Source: Colletes latitarsis (Eukaryota; Arthropoda; Insecta; Hymenoptera; Colletidae). Taken from it: a stretch of 64,000 nt of DNA. A program made the position numbers and the translations under genes. Below, piece by piece: positions 14,861 through 28,300 of the stretch. The notes beneath the pieces were generated by a model, which was not told the DNA's origin, ran no database searches, and saw only the letters and a program-made list of their open reading frames with translations. Within the stretch, counting starts at the first letter, position 1. Each line of letters starts with the position of its first letter. The stretch spans positions 1,054,001 to 1,118,000 of the forward strand of contig NC_135141.1 in assembly GCF_051014445.1 (NCBI RefSeq). The letters are read 5' to 3'.

Positions 14861-17800
14861 ATTGAGATGCGGGCATAACCCAGACCTAACCCAGACCTGA
14901 CCGGTGTTATCCTCCAAAATATTGATCGCAACCAGGTTTAGTTGACTGTTTCGTTGTGGTACAGCGTTACTACGCCATTCAAACAGGGTAAAACCCAGGT
15001 TCTGGCCAACAAGTATGCGATGAAGGCAGAATCATGAGCGTGACGCGGGCATAACCCAGACCTAACCCAGACCTAACCGGTGTTATCGTCCAAAATATTG
15101 ATCGAAACCAGGTTTTATTGACTGTTACTGTGTGGTACCACATTACTACGTGATTCAAATCCGAAAAAACCCAGGATCTGGCCAACAAGTATGCGAAGAA
15201 GGCAAAATCATGAGCCAGATGCGTGCATAACCCAGACATAACCCAGACATTACCGGTTTTATCCTCTAAAATATTTGTCGAAACCAGGTTGTATTGACTG
15301 TTACTGTGTGGTACCACATTACTACGTGATTCAAATCCGAAAAAACCCAGGATCTGGCCAACAAGTATGCAAAGAAGGCAAAATCATGTGCCAGATGTGG
15401 GCATAGCCCAGACCTAAACCAGACCTAACCGGTGTCATCCTCTAAAATATTGTTCGAAACCAGGTTTAATTGACTGTTTCAGTGCGGTACAACATTACTA
15501 CGTGATTCAAACCCGAGAAAACCCAGGATCTGGCCAACAAGTATGCGAAGAAGGCAAAATCATGAGCCAGTTGTGGGCATAAGCCAGACCTAACCCAGAC
15601 CTAACCGATTTTATCCTCTAAAATATTGATCGAAACCAGGTTATAATGACTGCTACTGTGTGGTACCACATTACTACGTGATTGAAACCCGAGAAAACCC
15701 AGGCTCTGGCAAACAAGTATGCGAAGAAGGCAAAATCATGAGCCAGATGCGGGCATAAGCCAGACCTAACCCAGACCTAACCGGTTTTATCCACTAAAAT
15801 ATTGATCGAAACCAGATTTAGTTGACTGTTTCGTTGTGGTACCGCATTACTACGTGACCCAAACCCGGAAAAACCCAGGTTCTGGCCAAGAAGTATGCGA
15901 AGAAGGCAAAATCATGAGCCAGATGCGGGCATAACCCAGACCTACCCCAGACCTAACCGGTTTTATCCTCTAAAATATTGATCGAAACCAGCTTTAATTG
16001 ACTGTTTCAGTGTGGTACCACATTACTACGTGACTCAAATCCGAAAAAACCCAGGATCTGGCCAACAAGTATGCAAAGAAGGCAAAATCATGAGCCAGAT
16101 GCGCGCATAACCCAGACCTAAACCAGACCTAACCGGTGTCATCCTCTAAAATATTGATCGAAACCAGGTTTTATTGACTGTTACTGTGTGGTACCACATT
16201 ACTACGTGATTCAAACCCGAAAAAACCCAGGATGTAGCCAACAAGTATGCGAAGAAGGCAAAATCATGAGCCAGATGCGGGCATAACCCAGTCCTAACCG
16301 GTTTTGTCCTCTAAAATATTGATCGAATTCAGGTTTAATTGACTGTTACCGTGTGGTGCCACATTACTATCTGATTCAAACAGGGTAAAACCCAGGTTCT
16401 GGCCAACAAGTATGCGATGAAGGCTGAATCATGATTGAGATGCGGGCATAACCCAGACCTAACCCAGACCTGACCGGTGTTATCCTCCAAAATATTGATC
16501 GCAACCAGGTTTAGTTGACTGTTTCGTTGTGGTACTGCGTTACTACGCCATTCAAACAGGGTAAAACCCAGGTTCTGGCCAACAAGTATGCGATGAAGGC
16601 AGAATCATGAGCGTGACGCGGGCATAACCCAGACCTAACCCAGACCTAACCGGTGTTATCGTCCAAAATATTGATCGAAACCAGGTTTTATTGACTGTTA
16701 CTGTGTGGTACCACATTACTACGTGATTCAAATCCGAAAAAACCCAGGATCTGGCCAACAAGTATGCGAAGAAGGCAAAATCATGAGCCAGATGCGTGCA
16801 TAACCCAGACCTAACCCAGACCTAACCGCTTTTATCCTGTAAAATATTGATCGAAACCAGCTTTAATTGACTGTTTCAATGTGGTACAACATTACTACCT
16901 GATTCAAATTCGAGAAAACCCAGGATCTGGCCAACAAGTATGCGAAGAAGGCAAAATCATGAGCCAGATGCGGGCCTTACCCAGGCCTAACCCAGACCTA
17001 ACCGGTTTTATCCTCTAAAATATTGATCGAAACCAGGTTTTATTGACTGTTACTGTGTGGTACCACATTACTACGTGACTCAAACCCGAAAAAACCCAGG
17101 ATCTGGCCAACTAGTATGCGAAGAAGGCAAAATCATGAGCCAGATGCGGGCATAAGCCAGACCTAACCAGTTTTATCCTCTAACATATTGATCGAAACCA
17201 GGTTTTATTGACTGTTACTGTGTGGTACCACATTACTACGTGATTCAAATCCGAAAAAACCCAGGATCTGGCCAACAAGTATGCAAAGTAGGCAAAATCA
17301 CGAGCCGGAGGCGGGCATAAACCAGACCAAACCCAGACCTAACCGGTTTTATCCTCTAAAATATTGATCGAAACCAGGTTTAATCGACTGTTTCAATGTG
17401 GGACTACATTACTACGTGATTCAAACCCGAAAAAACCCAGGATGTAGCCAAGAAGTATGCGAGGAAGGCAAAATCATGAGCCAGATGCGGGCATAACCCA
17501 GACCTAACCCAGACCTAACCGGTTTTATCCTCTAAAATATTGATCGAAACCAGGTTTAATCGACTGTTTCAATGTGGGACAACATTACTACGTGATTCAA
17601 AGCCGAAAAAATCCAGGATGTAGCCAACAAGTATGCGAAGAAGGCAAAATCATGAGCCAGATGCGGGCATAACCCAGACCTAACCGGTTTTGTCCTCTAA
17701 AATATTGATCGAATTCAGGTTTAATTGACTGTTACTGTGTGGTACCACATTACTACGTGATTCAAATCCGAAAAAAACCCAGGATCTGGCCAACAAGTTT

Positions 17801-18006
17801 GCAAAGAAGGCAAAATCATGAGCCAGATGCGGGCATAACCCAGACCTAACCCAGACCTAACCGGTTTTATCGTCTAAAATATTGATCGAAACCAGGTTTA
17901 ATCGACTGTTTCAATGTGGGACAACATTACTACGTGATTCAAACCCGAAAAAAACCCGGGATCTGGCCAACAAGTATGCAAAGAAGGCAAAATCATGAGC
18001 CAGATG
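14861..18006. repeat. 1,573-bp duplicated satellite block (approximate outer limits)
   Basis: The rare variant ATTGAGATGCGGGCATAACC occurs at 14861 and 16434, 1,573 bp apart, followed by the same rare CTGACCGGTGTTATCC and TCATGAGCGTGACGCGGGC variants. Sequence order then stays similar for several monomers. The outer limits were not determined precisely. Confidence 0.65.
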
Positions 18007-21000
18007 CGGGCATAACCCAGACCTAACCCAGACCTAACCGGTTTTATCGTCTAAAATATTGATCGAAACCAGGTTTAATCGACTGTTTCAATGTGGGACA
18101 ATATTACTACGTGATTCAAACCCGAAAAAACCCAGGATGTAGCCAACAAGTATGCGAAGAAGGCAAAATCATGAGCCAGATGCGGGCATAACCCAGACCT
18201 AATCCAGACCTAACCGGTGTCATCTTTTAAAATATTGATCGAAACCAAGTTTAGTGGACTGTTTCAGTGTGGTACCACATTACTACGTAACTCAAACACG
18301 AAAAAACCCAGGATCTGGCCAACAAGTATGCGAAGAAGGCAAAATCATGAGCCAGATGCGCGCATAACCCAGACCTAACCCAGACCTAACCGGTGTTATC
18401 CTCCAAAATATAGATCGAAGACAAATTTAATGGACTGTTTCTGTGTGGTACCGCATTACTACGTGATTCAAACCCGATGAAACCCAGGATCTAGCCAACA
18501 AGTATGCAAAGAAGGCAAAATCATGAGCCAGATGCACGCATAACCCAGACCTAACCCAAACCTAACCGGTGTTTTCCTCTAAAATATTGATCGAAACTAG
18601 GTTTAATTGACTGTTTCACTGTGGTACCACATCACTACGTGATTCAAACTGGAAAAACCCAGGATCAGGCCAACAAGTATGCGAAGAAGGCAAAATCATG
18701 TGCCAGATGCAGGCATAACCCAGACCTAACGCAGAACTAACCGGTTTTATCCTCTAAAATATTGATCGAAACCAGCTTTAATTGACTGCTACTGTGTGGC
18801 ACCACATTACTACGTGATTCAAATCCGAAAAAACCCAGGATCTGGCCAACAAGTATGCAAAGAAGGCAAAATCATGAGCCAGATGCGCGCATAACCCAGA
18901 CCTAAACCAGACCTAACCGGTGTCATCCTCTAAAATATTGATCGAAACCAAGTTTAATGGGCCGTTTCAGTGTGGTACCACATTACTACGTGACTGAAAC
19001 CCGAAAAAACCCAGGATCTGGCCAACAAGTTTGCGAAGAAGGCAAAATCATGAGCCAGATGCGGGCCTTATCCAGACCTAACCCAGACCTAACCGGTGTC
19101 ATCCTTTAAAATATTGATCGAAACCAAGTTTAGTGGACTGTATCAGTGTGGTACCACATTACTACGTAACTCAAACACGAAAAAACCCATGATCTGGCCA
19201 ACAAGAATGCGAAGAAGGCAAAATCATGAGCCAGATGCGGGCATAACACAGACCTAACTCAGACCTAACCGGTTTTATCCTCTAAAATATTGATCGAAAC
19301 CAGATTTAGTTGACTGTTTCGTTGTGGTACCGCATTACTACGTGATTCAAACAGGGTAAAACCCAGGTTCTGGCCAACAAGTATGCGATGAAGGCTGAAT
19401 CATGATCGAGATGCGGGCATAACCCAGACCTAACCCAAACCTAACCGGTGTTATCCTCCAAAATATTGATCGAAACCAGGTTTAGTTGACTGTTTCGTTG
19501 TGGTACAGCGTTACTACGCCATTCAAACATGTTAAAACCCAGGTTCTGGCCAACAAGTATGCGATGAAGGCAGAATCATGAGCGAGACGCGGGCATAACC
19601 CAGACCTAACGCAGACCTAACCGGTTTTATCCTCTAAAATATTGATCGAAACCAGCTTTAATTGACTGCTACTGTGTGGTACCACATTACTACGTGATTC
19701 AAATCCGCAAAAACCCAGGATCTGGCCAACAAGTATGCAAAGAAGGCAAAATCATGAGCCAGATGCGCGCATAACCCAGACCTAAACCATACCTAACCGG
19801 TGTCATCCTCTAAAATATTGATCGAAACCAAGTTTAATGGGCCGTTTCAGTGTGGTACCACATTACTACGTGACTGAGACCCGAATAAACCCAGGATCTG
19901 GCCAACAAGTATGCGAAGAAGGCAAAATCATGAGCCAGATGCGTGCATAACCCAGACCTAACCCAGACCTTACCGGTTTTATCCTGTAAAATATTGATCG
20001 AAACCAGCTTTAATTGACTGTTTCAATGTGGTACAACGTTACTACCTGATTCAAATTCGAGAAAACCCAGAATCTGGTCAACAAGTATGCGAAGAAGGCA
20101 AAATCATGAGCCAGATGCGGGCCTTAACCAGACGTAACCCAGACCTAACCGGTTTTATCCTCTAAAATATTGATCGAAACCAGGTTTAATCGACTGTTTC
20201 AATGTGGGACAACATTACTACGTGATTCAAACCCGAAAAAACCCAGGATGTAGCCAACAAGTATGCGAAGAAGGCAAAATCATGAGCCAGATGCGGGCAT
20301 AACCCAGCCCTAACCGGTTTTGTCCTCTAAAATATTGATCGCAACCAAATTTAATGGATTGTTTCTGTGTGGTACCACATTACTACGTGATTCAAAACCG
20401 AAAAAACCCAGGATCAGGCCAACAAGTATGCGAAGAAGGCAGAATCATGAGCGAGACGCGGGCATAACCCAGACCTAACCCAGACCTAACCGGTGTTATC
20501 CTCTAAAATATTGGTCGAAACCAGGTTTTATTGACTGTTACTGTGTGGTCCACATTACTACGTGATTCAAATCCGAAAAAACCCAGGATCTGGCCAACAA
20601 GTATGCAAAGAAGACAATATCATGAGTCAGATGCGGGAATAACCCAGACCTAACCCAGACCTAACCGGTCTTATCCTCTAAAATATTGATCGAAACCAGG
20701 TTTAATCGACTGTTTCAATGTGGGACAACATTACTACGTGATTCAAACCCGAAAAAACCCAGGATGTAGCCAACAAGTATGCGAAGAAGGCAAAATCATG
20801 AGCCAGATGCGGGCATAACCCAGACCTAACCGGTATTGTCCTCTAAAATATTTATCGAAACCAGGTTTTATTGACTGTTACTGTGTGGTACCACATTACT
20901 ACGTGATTCAAACTGGAAAAACCCAGGATCAGGCCAACAAGTATGCGAAGAAGGCAAAATCATGTGCCAGATGCGCGCATAACCCAGACCTAACCCAGAC

Positions 21001-22380
21001 CTAACCGGTGTTATCCTCCAAAATAAAGATCAAAAACAAATTTAATGGACTGTTTCTGTGTGGTACCGCATAACTACGTGATTCAAACCCGATGAAACCC
21101 AGGATCTGACCAACAAGTATGCAAAGAAGGCAAAATCATGAGCCAGATGCGCGCATAACCCAGACCTAACCCAGACCTAACCGGTTTTATCCTCTAAAAT
21201 ATTGATCGAAACCAGATTTAGTTGACTGTTTCGTTGTGGTACCGCATTACTACGTGATTCAAACAGGGTAAAACCCAGGTTCTGGCCAACAAGTATGCGA
21301 TGAAGGCTGAATCATGATCGAGATGCGGGCATAACCCAGACCTAACCCAGACCTAACCGGTGTTATCCTCCAAAATATTGATCGAAACCAGGTTTAGTTG
21401 ACTGTTTCGTTGTGGTACTGCGTTACAACGCCATTCAAACAGGGTAAAACCCAGGTTCTGGCCAACAAGTATGCGATGAAGGCAGAATCATGAGCGAGAC
21501 GCGGGCTTAACCCAGACCTAACCCAGACCTAACCGGTGTTATCCTCCAAAATATAGATCGAAGACAAATTTAATGGACTGTTTCTGTGTGGTACCGCATT
21601 ACTACGTGATTCAAAACCGAAAAAACCCAGGATCAGGCCAACAAGTATGCGAAGAAGGCAAAATCATGTGCCAGATGCGCGCATAACCCAGACCTAAACC
21701 AGACCTAACCGGTGTCGTCCTCTAAAATATTGATCGAAACCAAGTTTAATGGGCCGTTTCAGTGTGGTACCACATTACTACGTGACTGAAACCCGAAAAA
21801 ACCCAGGATCAGGCCAACAAGTATGCGAAGAAGGCAAAATCATGAGCCAGATGCGTGCACAACCCAGACCTAACCCAGACCTAACCGGTGTCATCCTCTA
21901 AAATATTGATCGAAACCAGCTTTAATTGACTGTTTCAATGTGGTTCAACATTACTACGTGATTGAAATTCGAGAAAACCCAGGATCTGGCCAACAGGTAT
22001 GCGAAGAAGTCAAAATCATGAGCCAGATGCTGGCATAAGCCAGACTTAACCCAGACCTAACCGGTTTTATACTCTAAAATATTCATCGAAACCAGGTATT
22101 ATTGACTGTTACTGTGTGGTACCACATTACTACGTGATTCAAATCCGAAAAAACCCATGATCTGGCCAACAAGAATGCGAAGAAGGCAAAATCATGTGCC
22201 AGATGCGGGCATAACACAGACCTAACTCAGACCTAACCGGTGTCATCCTTTAAAATATTGATCGAAACCAGATTTAGTTGACTGTTTCGTTGTGGTACCG
22301 CATTACTACGTGATTCAAACAGGGTAAAACCCAGGTTCTGGCCAACAAGTATGCGATGAAGGCTGAATCATGATCGAGAT

Positions 22381-25300
22381 CCGGGCATAACCCAGACCTA
22401 ACCCAAACCTAACCGGTGTTATCCTCCAAAATATTGATCGAACCCAGGTTTAGTTGACTGTTTCGTTGTGGTACTGCGTTACTACGCCATTCAAACATGT
22501 TAAAACCCAGGTTCTGGCCAACAAGTATGCGATGAAGGCAGAATCATGAGCGAGACGCGGGCATAACCCAGACCTAACGCAGACCTAACCGGTTTTATCC
22601 TCTAAAATATTGATCGAAACCAGCTTTAATTGACTGCTACTGTGTGGTACCACATTACTACGTGATTCAAATCCGCAAAAACCCAGGATCTGGCCAACAA
22701 GTATGCAAAGAAGGCAAAATCATGAGCCAGATGCGCGCATAACCCAGACCTAAACCAGACCTAACCGGTGTCATCCTCTAAAATATTGATCGAAACCAAG
22801 TTTAATGGGCCGTTTCAGTACGGTACCACATTACTACGTGACTGAGACCCGAATAAACCCAGGATCTGGCCAACAAGTATGCGAAGAAGGCAAAATCATG
22901 AGCCAGATGCGTGCATAACCCAGACCTAACCCAGACCTAACCGGTTTTATCCTGTAAAATATTGATCGAAACCAGCTTTAATTGACTGTTTCAATGTGGT
23001 ACAACGTTACTACCTGATTCAAATTCGAGAAAACCCAGAATCTGGCCAACAAGTATGCGAAGAAGGCAAAATCATGAGCCAGATGCGCGCATAACCCAGA
23101 CCTAACCCAGACCTAACCGGTGTTATCCTCCAAAATATAGATCGAAGACAAATTTAATGGACTGTTTCTGTGTGGTACCGCATTACTACGTGATTCAAAC
23201 CCGATGAAACCCAGGATCTGGCCAACAAGTATGCAAAGAAGGTAAAATCATGAGCCAGATGCGGGCATAACCCAGACCTAACCCAGACCTAACCGGTGTC
23301 ATCCTTTAAAATATTGATCGAAACCAAGTTTAATGGACTGTTCCAGTGTGGTACCACATTACTACGTGACTCAAACCCGAAAAAACCCAGGATGTAGCCA
23401 ACAAGTATGCGAAGAAGACAAAATCATGAGCCAGATGCGGACATAAGCCAGACCTAACCCAGACCTAACCGGTTTTATCCTCTAAAATTTTGATCGAAAC
23501 CAGGTTTAATCGACAGTTTCAATGTGGTACCACATTACTACGTGATTGAAATCCGAAAAAACCCAGGATCTGGCCAACAAGTATGCAAAGAAGGCAAAAT
23601 CATGAGCCAGATGCGCGCATAACCCAGACCTAACCCAGACCTAACCGGTTTTATCCTCTAAAATATTGATCAAACCAGATTTAGTTGACTGTTTCGTTGT
23701 GGTACCGCATTACTACGTGATTCAAACAGGGTAAAACCCAGGTTCTGGCCAACAAGTATGCGATGAAGGCTGAATCATGATCGAGATGCGGGCATAACCC
23801 AGACCTAACCCAGACCTAACCGGTGATATCCTCCAAAATATTGATCGAAACCAGGTTTAGTTGACTGTTTCGTTGTGGTACTGCGTTACTACGCCATTCA
23901 AACAGGGTAAAACCCAGGTTCTGGCCAACAAGTATGCGATGAAGGCAGACTCATGAGCGAGACGCGGGCTTAACCCAGACCTAACCCAGACCTAACCGGT
24001 TTTATACTCTAAAATATTCATCGAAACCAGGTATTATTGACTGTTACTGTGTGGTACCACATTACTACGTGATTCAAATCCGAAAAAGCCCAGGATCTGG
24101 CCAACAAGTATGCAAAGAAGGCAAAATCATGAGCCAGATGCGGGCATAACCCTGACCTAATCCAGACCTAACCGGTGTCATCTTTTAAAATATTGATCGA
24201 AACCAAGTTTAGTGGACTGTTTCAGTGTGGTACCACATTACTACGTAACTCAAACACGAAAAAACCCAGGATCTGGCCAACAAGTATGCAAAGAAGGTAA
24301 AATCATGAGCCAGATGCGGGCATAACCCAGACCTAACCCAGACCTAACCAGTGTTATCCTCCAAAATATAGATCGAAGACAAATTTAATGGACTGTTTCT
24401 GTGTGGTACCACATTACTACGTGATTCAAACCACAGAAAACCTAGGATCTGGCCAACAAGAATGCGGAAAAGGTAAAATCATCAGCCAGATGCGGGCATA
24501 ACGCAGACCTAACCCAGACCTAACCGGTGTTATCCTCTAAAATGTGAATCGAAACCAGCTTTAATTGACTGTTTCAGTGTGGTACCACATTACTACGTGA
24601 CTCAAACCCGAAAAAACCCAGGTTCTGGCCAACAAGTATGCGAAGAATGCAAAATCATGTGCCAGATGCGGGCATAAGCCAGACCTAACCCAGACCTAAC
24701 CGGTTTTATCCTCTAAAATATTGGTCGAAACCAGGTTTTATTGACTGTTACTGTGTGGTCCACATTACTGCGTGATTCAAATCCGAAAAAACCCAGGATC
24801 TGGCCAACAAGTATGCAAAGAAGACAAAATCATGAGTCAGATGCGGGAATAACCCAGACCTAACCCAGACCTAACCGGTTTTATCCTCTAAAATATTGAT
24901 CGAAACCAGGTTTAATCGACTGTTTCAATGTGGGACAACATTACTACGTGATTCAAACCCGAAAAAACCCAGGATGTAGCCAACAAGTATGCGAAGAAGG
25001 CAAAATCATGAGCCAGATGCGGGCATAACCCAGGCCTAACCAGTTTTATCCTCTAAAATATTGATCGAAACCAAGTTTAATGGACTGTTTCAGTGTGGTA
25101 CCACATTACTACGTGATTCAAACCACAGAAAACCTAGGATCTGGCCAACAAGAATGCGGAAAAGGTAAAATCATCAGCCAGATGCGGGCATAACGCAGAC
25201 CTAACCCAGACCTAACCGGTGTTATCCTCTAAAATGTGAATCGAAACCAGCTTTAATTGACTGTTTCAGTGTGGTACCACATTACTACGTGACTCAAACC

Positions 25301-28300
25301 CGAAAAAACCCAGGTTCTGGCCAACAAGTATGCGAAGAATGCAAAATCATGTGCCAGATGCGGGCATAAGCCAGACCTAACCCAGACCTAACCGGTTTTA
25401 TCCTCTAAAATATTGATCGAAACCAGATTTAGTTGACTGTTTCGTTGTGGTACCGCATTACTACGTGATTCAAACAGGGTAAAACCCAGGTTCTGGCCAA
25501 CAAGTATGCGATGAAGGCTGAATCATGATCGAGATGCGGGCATAACCCAGACCTAACCCAGACCTAACCGGTGTTATCCTCCAAAACATAGATCGAAGAC
25601 AAATTTAATGGACTGTTTCTGTGTGGTACCGCATTACTACGTGATTCAAAACCGAAAAAACCCAGGATCAGGCCAACAAGTATGCGAAGAAGGCAAAATC
25701 ATGTGCCAGATGCGCGCATAACCCAGACCTAAACCAGACCTAACCGGTGTCGTCCTCTAAAATATTGATCGAAACCAAGTTTAATGGGCCGTTTCAGTGT
25801 GGTAGCACATTACTACGTGACTGAAACCCGAAAAAACCCAGGATCAGGCCAACAAGTATGCGAAGAAGGCAAAATCATGAGCCAGATGCGTGCACAACCC
25901 AGACCTAACCCAGACCTAACCGGTGTCATCCTCTAAAATATTGATCGAAACCAAGTTTAGTGGACTGTTTCAGTGTGGTACCACATTACTACGTAACTCA
26001 AACACGAAAAAACCCAGGATCAGGCCAACAAGTATGCGAAGAAGGCAAAATCATGAGCCAGATGCGCGCATAACCCAGACCTAACCCAAACCTAACCGGT
26101 GTTTTCCTCTAAAATATTGATCGAAACTAGGTTTAATTGACTGTTTCACTGTGGTACCACATCACTACGTGATTCAAACTGGAAAAACCCAGGATCAGGC
26201 CAACAAGTATGCGAAGAAGGCAAAATCATGTGCCAGATGCAGGCATAACCCAGACCTAACGCAGACCTAACCGGTTTTATCCTCTAAAATATTGATCGAA
26301 ACCAGCTTTAATTGACTGCTACTGTGTGGCACCACATTACTACGTGATTCAAATCCGAAAAAACCCAGGATCTGGCCAACAAGTATGCAAAGAAGGCAAA
26401 ATCATGAGCCAGATGCGCGCATAACCCAGACCTAAACCAGACCTAACCGGTGTCATCCTCTAAAATATTGATCGAAACCAAGTTTAATGGGCCGTTTCAG
26501 TGTGGTACCACATTACTACGTGACTGAAACCCGAAAAAACCCAGGATCTGGCCAACAAGTATGCGAAGAAGGCAAAATCATGACCCAGATGCTTGCATAA
26601 CCCAGTCCTAACCCAGACCTAACCGATTTTATCCTCTAAAATATTTATCGAAACCAAGTTTAATGGGCCATTTCAGTGTGGTACCACATTACTACGTGAC
26701 TCAAACCCGAAGAAACCCAGGTTCTGGTCAACGAGTATGCGAAGAAGGCAAAATCATGAGCCAGATGCGTGCATAACCCAGACCTAACCCAGACCTAACC
26801 GGTGTCATCCTCTAAAATATTGATCGTAACCAAGTTTAATGGACTGTTTCAGTGTGGTACCACATTACTACTTGACCCAAACCCGAAAAAACCCAGGATC
26901 TGGCCAACAAGTATGCAAGGAAGGCAAAATCATGAGCCAGATGCGGGCATAACCCAGACCTAACACAGACCTAACCGGTTTTATCCTCTAAAATATTGAT
27001 CGAAACAAGGTTTTATTGACTGTTACTGTGTGGTACCACATTACTACGTGATTCAAATCCGAAAAAACCCAGGATCTGGCCAACAAGTATGCAAAGAAGG
27101 CAAAAACAAGAGCCAGATGCGGGCATAACCCAGACCTAACCCAGACCTAACCGGTTTTATCCTCTAAAATATTGATCGAAACCAGGTTTAATCGACTGTT
27201 TCAATGTGGGACAACATTACTACCTGATTCAAACACGAAAAAACCCAGGATGTAGCCAACAAGTATGCGAAGAAGGCAAAATCATGAGCCAGATGCGGGC
27301 ATAACCCAGACCTAACCCAGACCTAACCGGTGTCATCCTTTAAAATATTGATCGAAACCAGATTTAGTTGACTGTTTCGTTGTGGTACCGCATTACTACG
27401 TGATTCAAACAGGGTAAAACCCAGGTTCTGGCCAACAAGTATGCGATGAAGGCTGAATCATGATCGAGATCCGGGCATAACCCAGACCTAACCCAAACCT
27501 AACCGGTGTTATCCTCCAAAATATTGATCGAAACCAGGTTTAGTTGACTGTTTCGTTGTGGTACTGCGTTACTACGCCATTCAAACATGTTAAAACCCAG
27601 GTTCTGGCCAACAAGTATGCGAAGAAGGCAAAATCATGTGCCAGATGCAGGCATAACCCAGACCTAACGCAGACCTAACCGGTTTTATCCTCTAAAATAT
27701 TGATCGAAACCAGCTTCAATTGACTGCTACTGTGTGGCACCACATTACTACGTGATTCAAATCCGAAAAAACCCAGGATCTGGCCAACAAGTATGCAAAG
27801 AAGGCAAAATCATGAGCCAGATGCGCGCATAACCCAGACCTAAACCAGACCTAACCGGTGTCATCCTCTAAAATATTGATCGAAACCAAGTTTAATGGGC
27901 CGTTTCAGTGTGGTACCACATTACTACGTGACCCAAACCCGAAAAAACCCAGGTTCCGGCCAACAAGTATGCGAAGAAGGCAAAATCATGAGCCAGATGC
28001 GGGCATAAGCCAGACCTAACCCAGACCTAACCGGTTTTATCCTCTAAAATATTGATCGAAACCAGGTTTTATTGACTGTTACTGTGTGGTACCACATTAC
28101 AACGTGATTCAAATCCGAAAAAACCCAGGATCTGGCCAACAAGTATGCAAAGAAGGCAAAATCATGAGCCAGATGCGGGCATAACCCAGACCTAACCCAG
28201 ACCTAACCGGTTTTATCCTCTAAAATATTGATCGAAACCAGGTTTAATCGACTGTTTCAATGTGGGACAACATTACTACGTGATTCAAACCCGAAAAAAC

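Noticed and set aside
15820..15850. CENP-B box-like sequence TTTCGTTG in the GTTTCGTTGTGG monomer class
   Set aside because: Only the first half resembles the box. The required A and CGGG positions are not met (GTACCGC instead), so it is not called.
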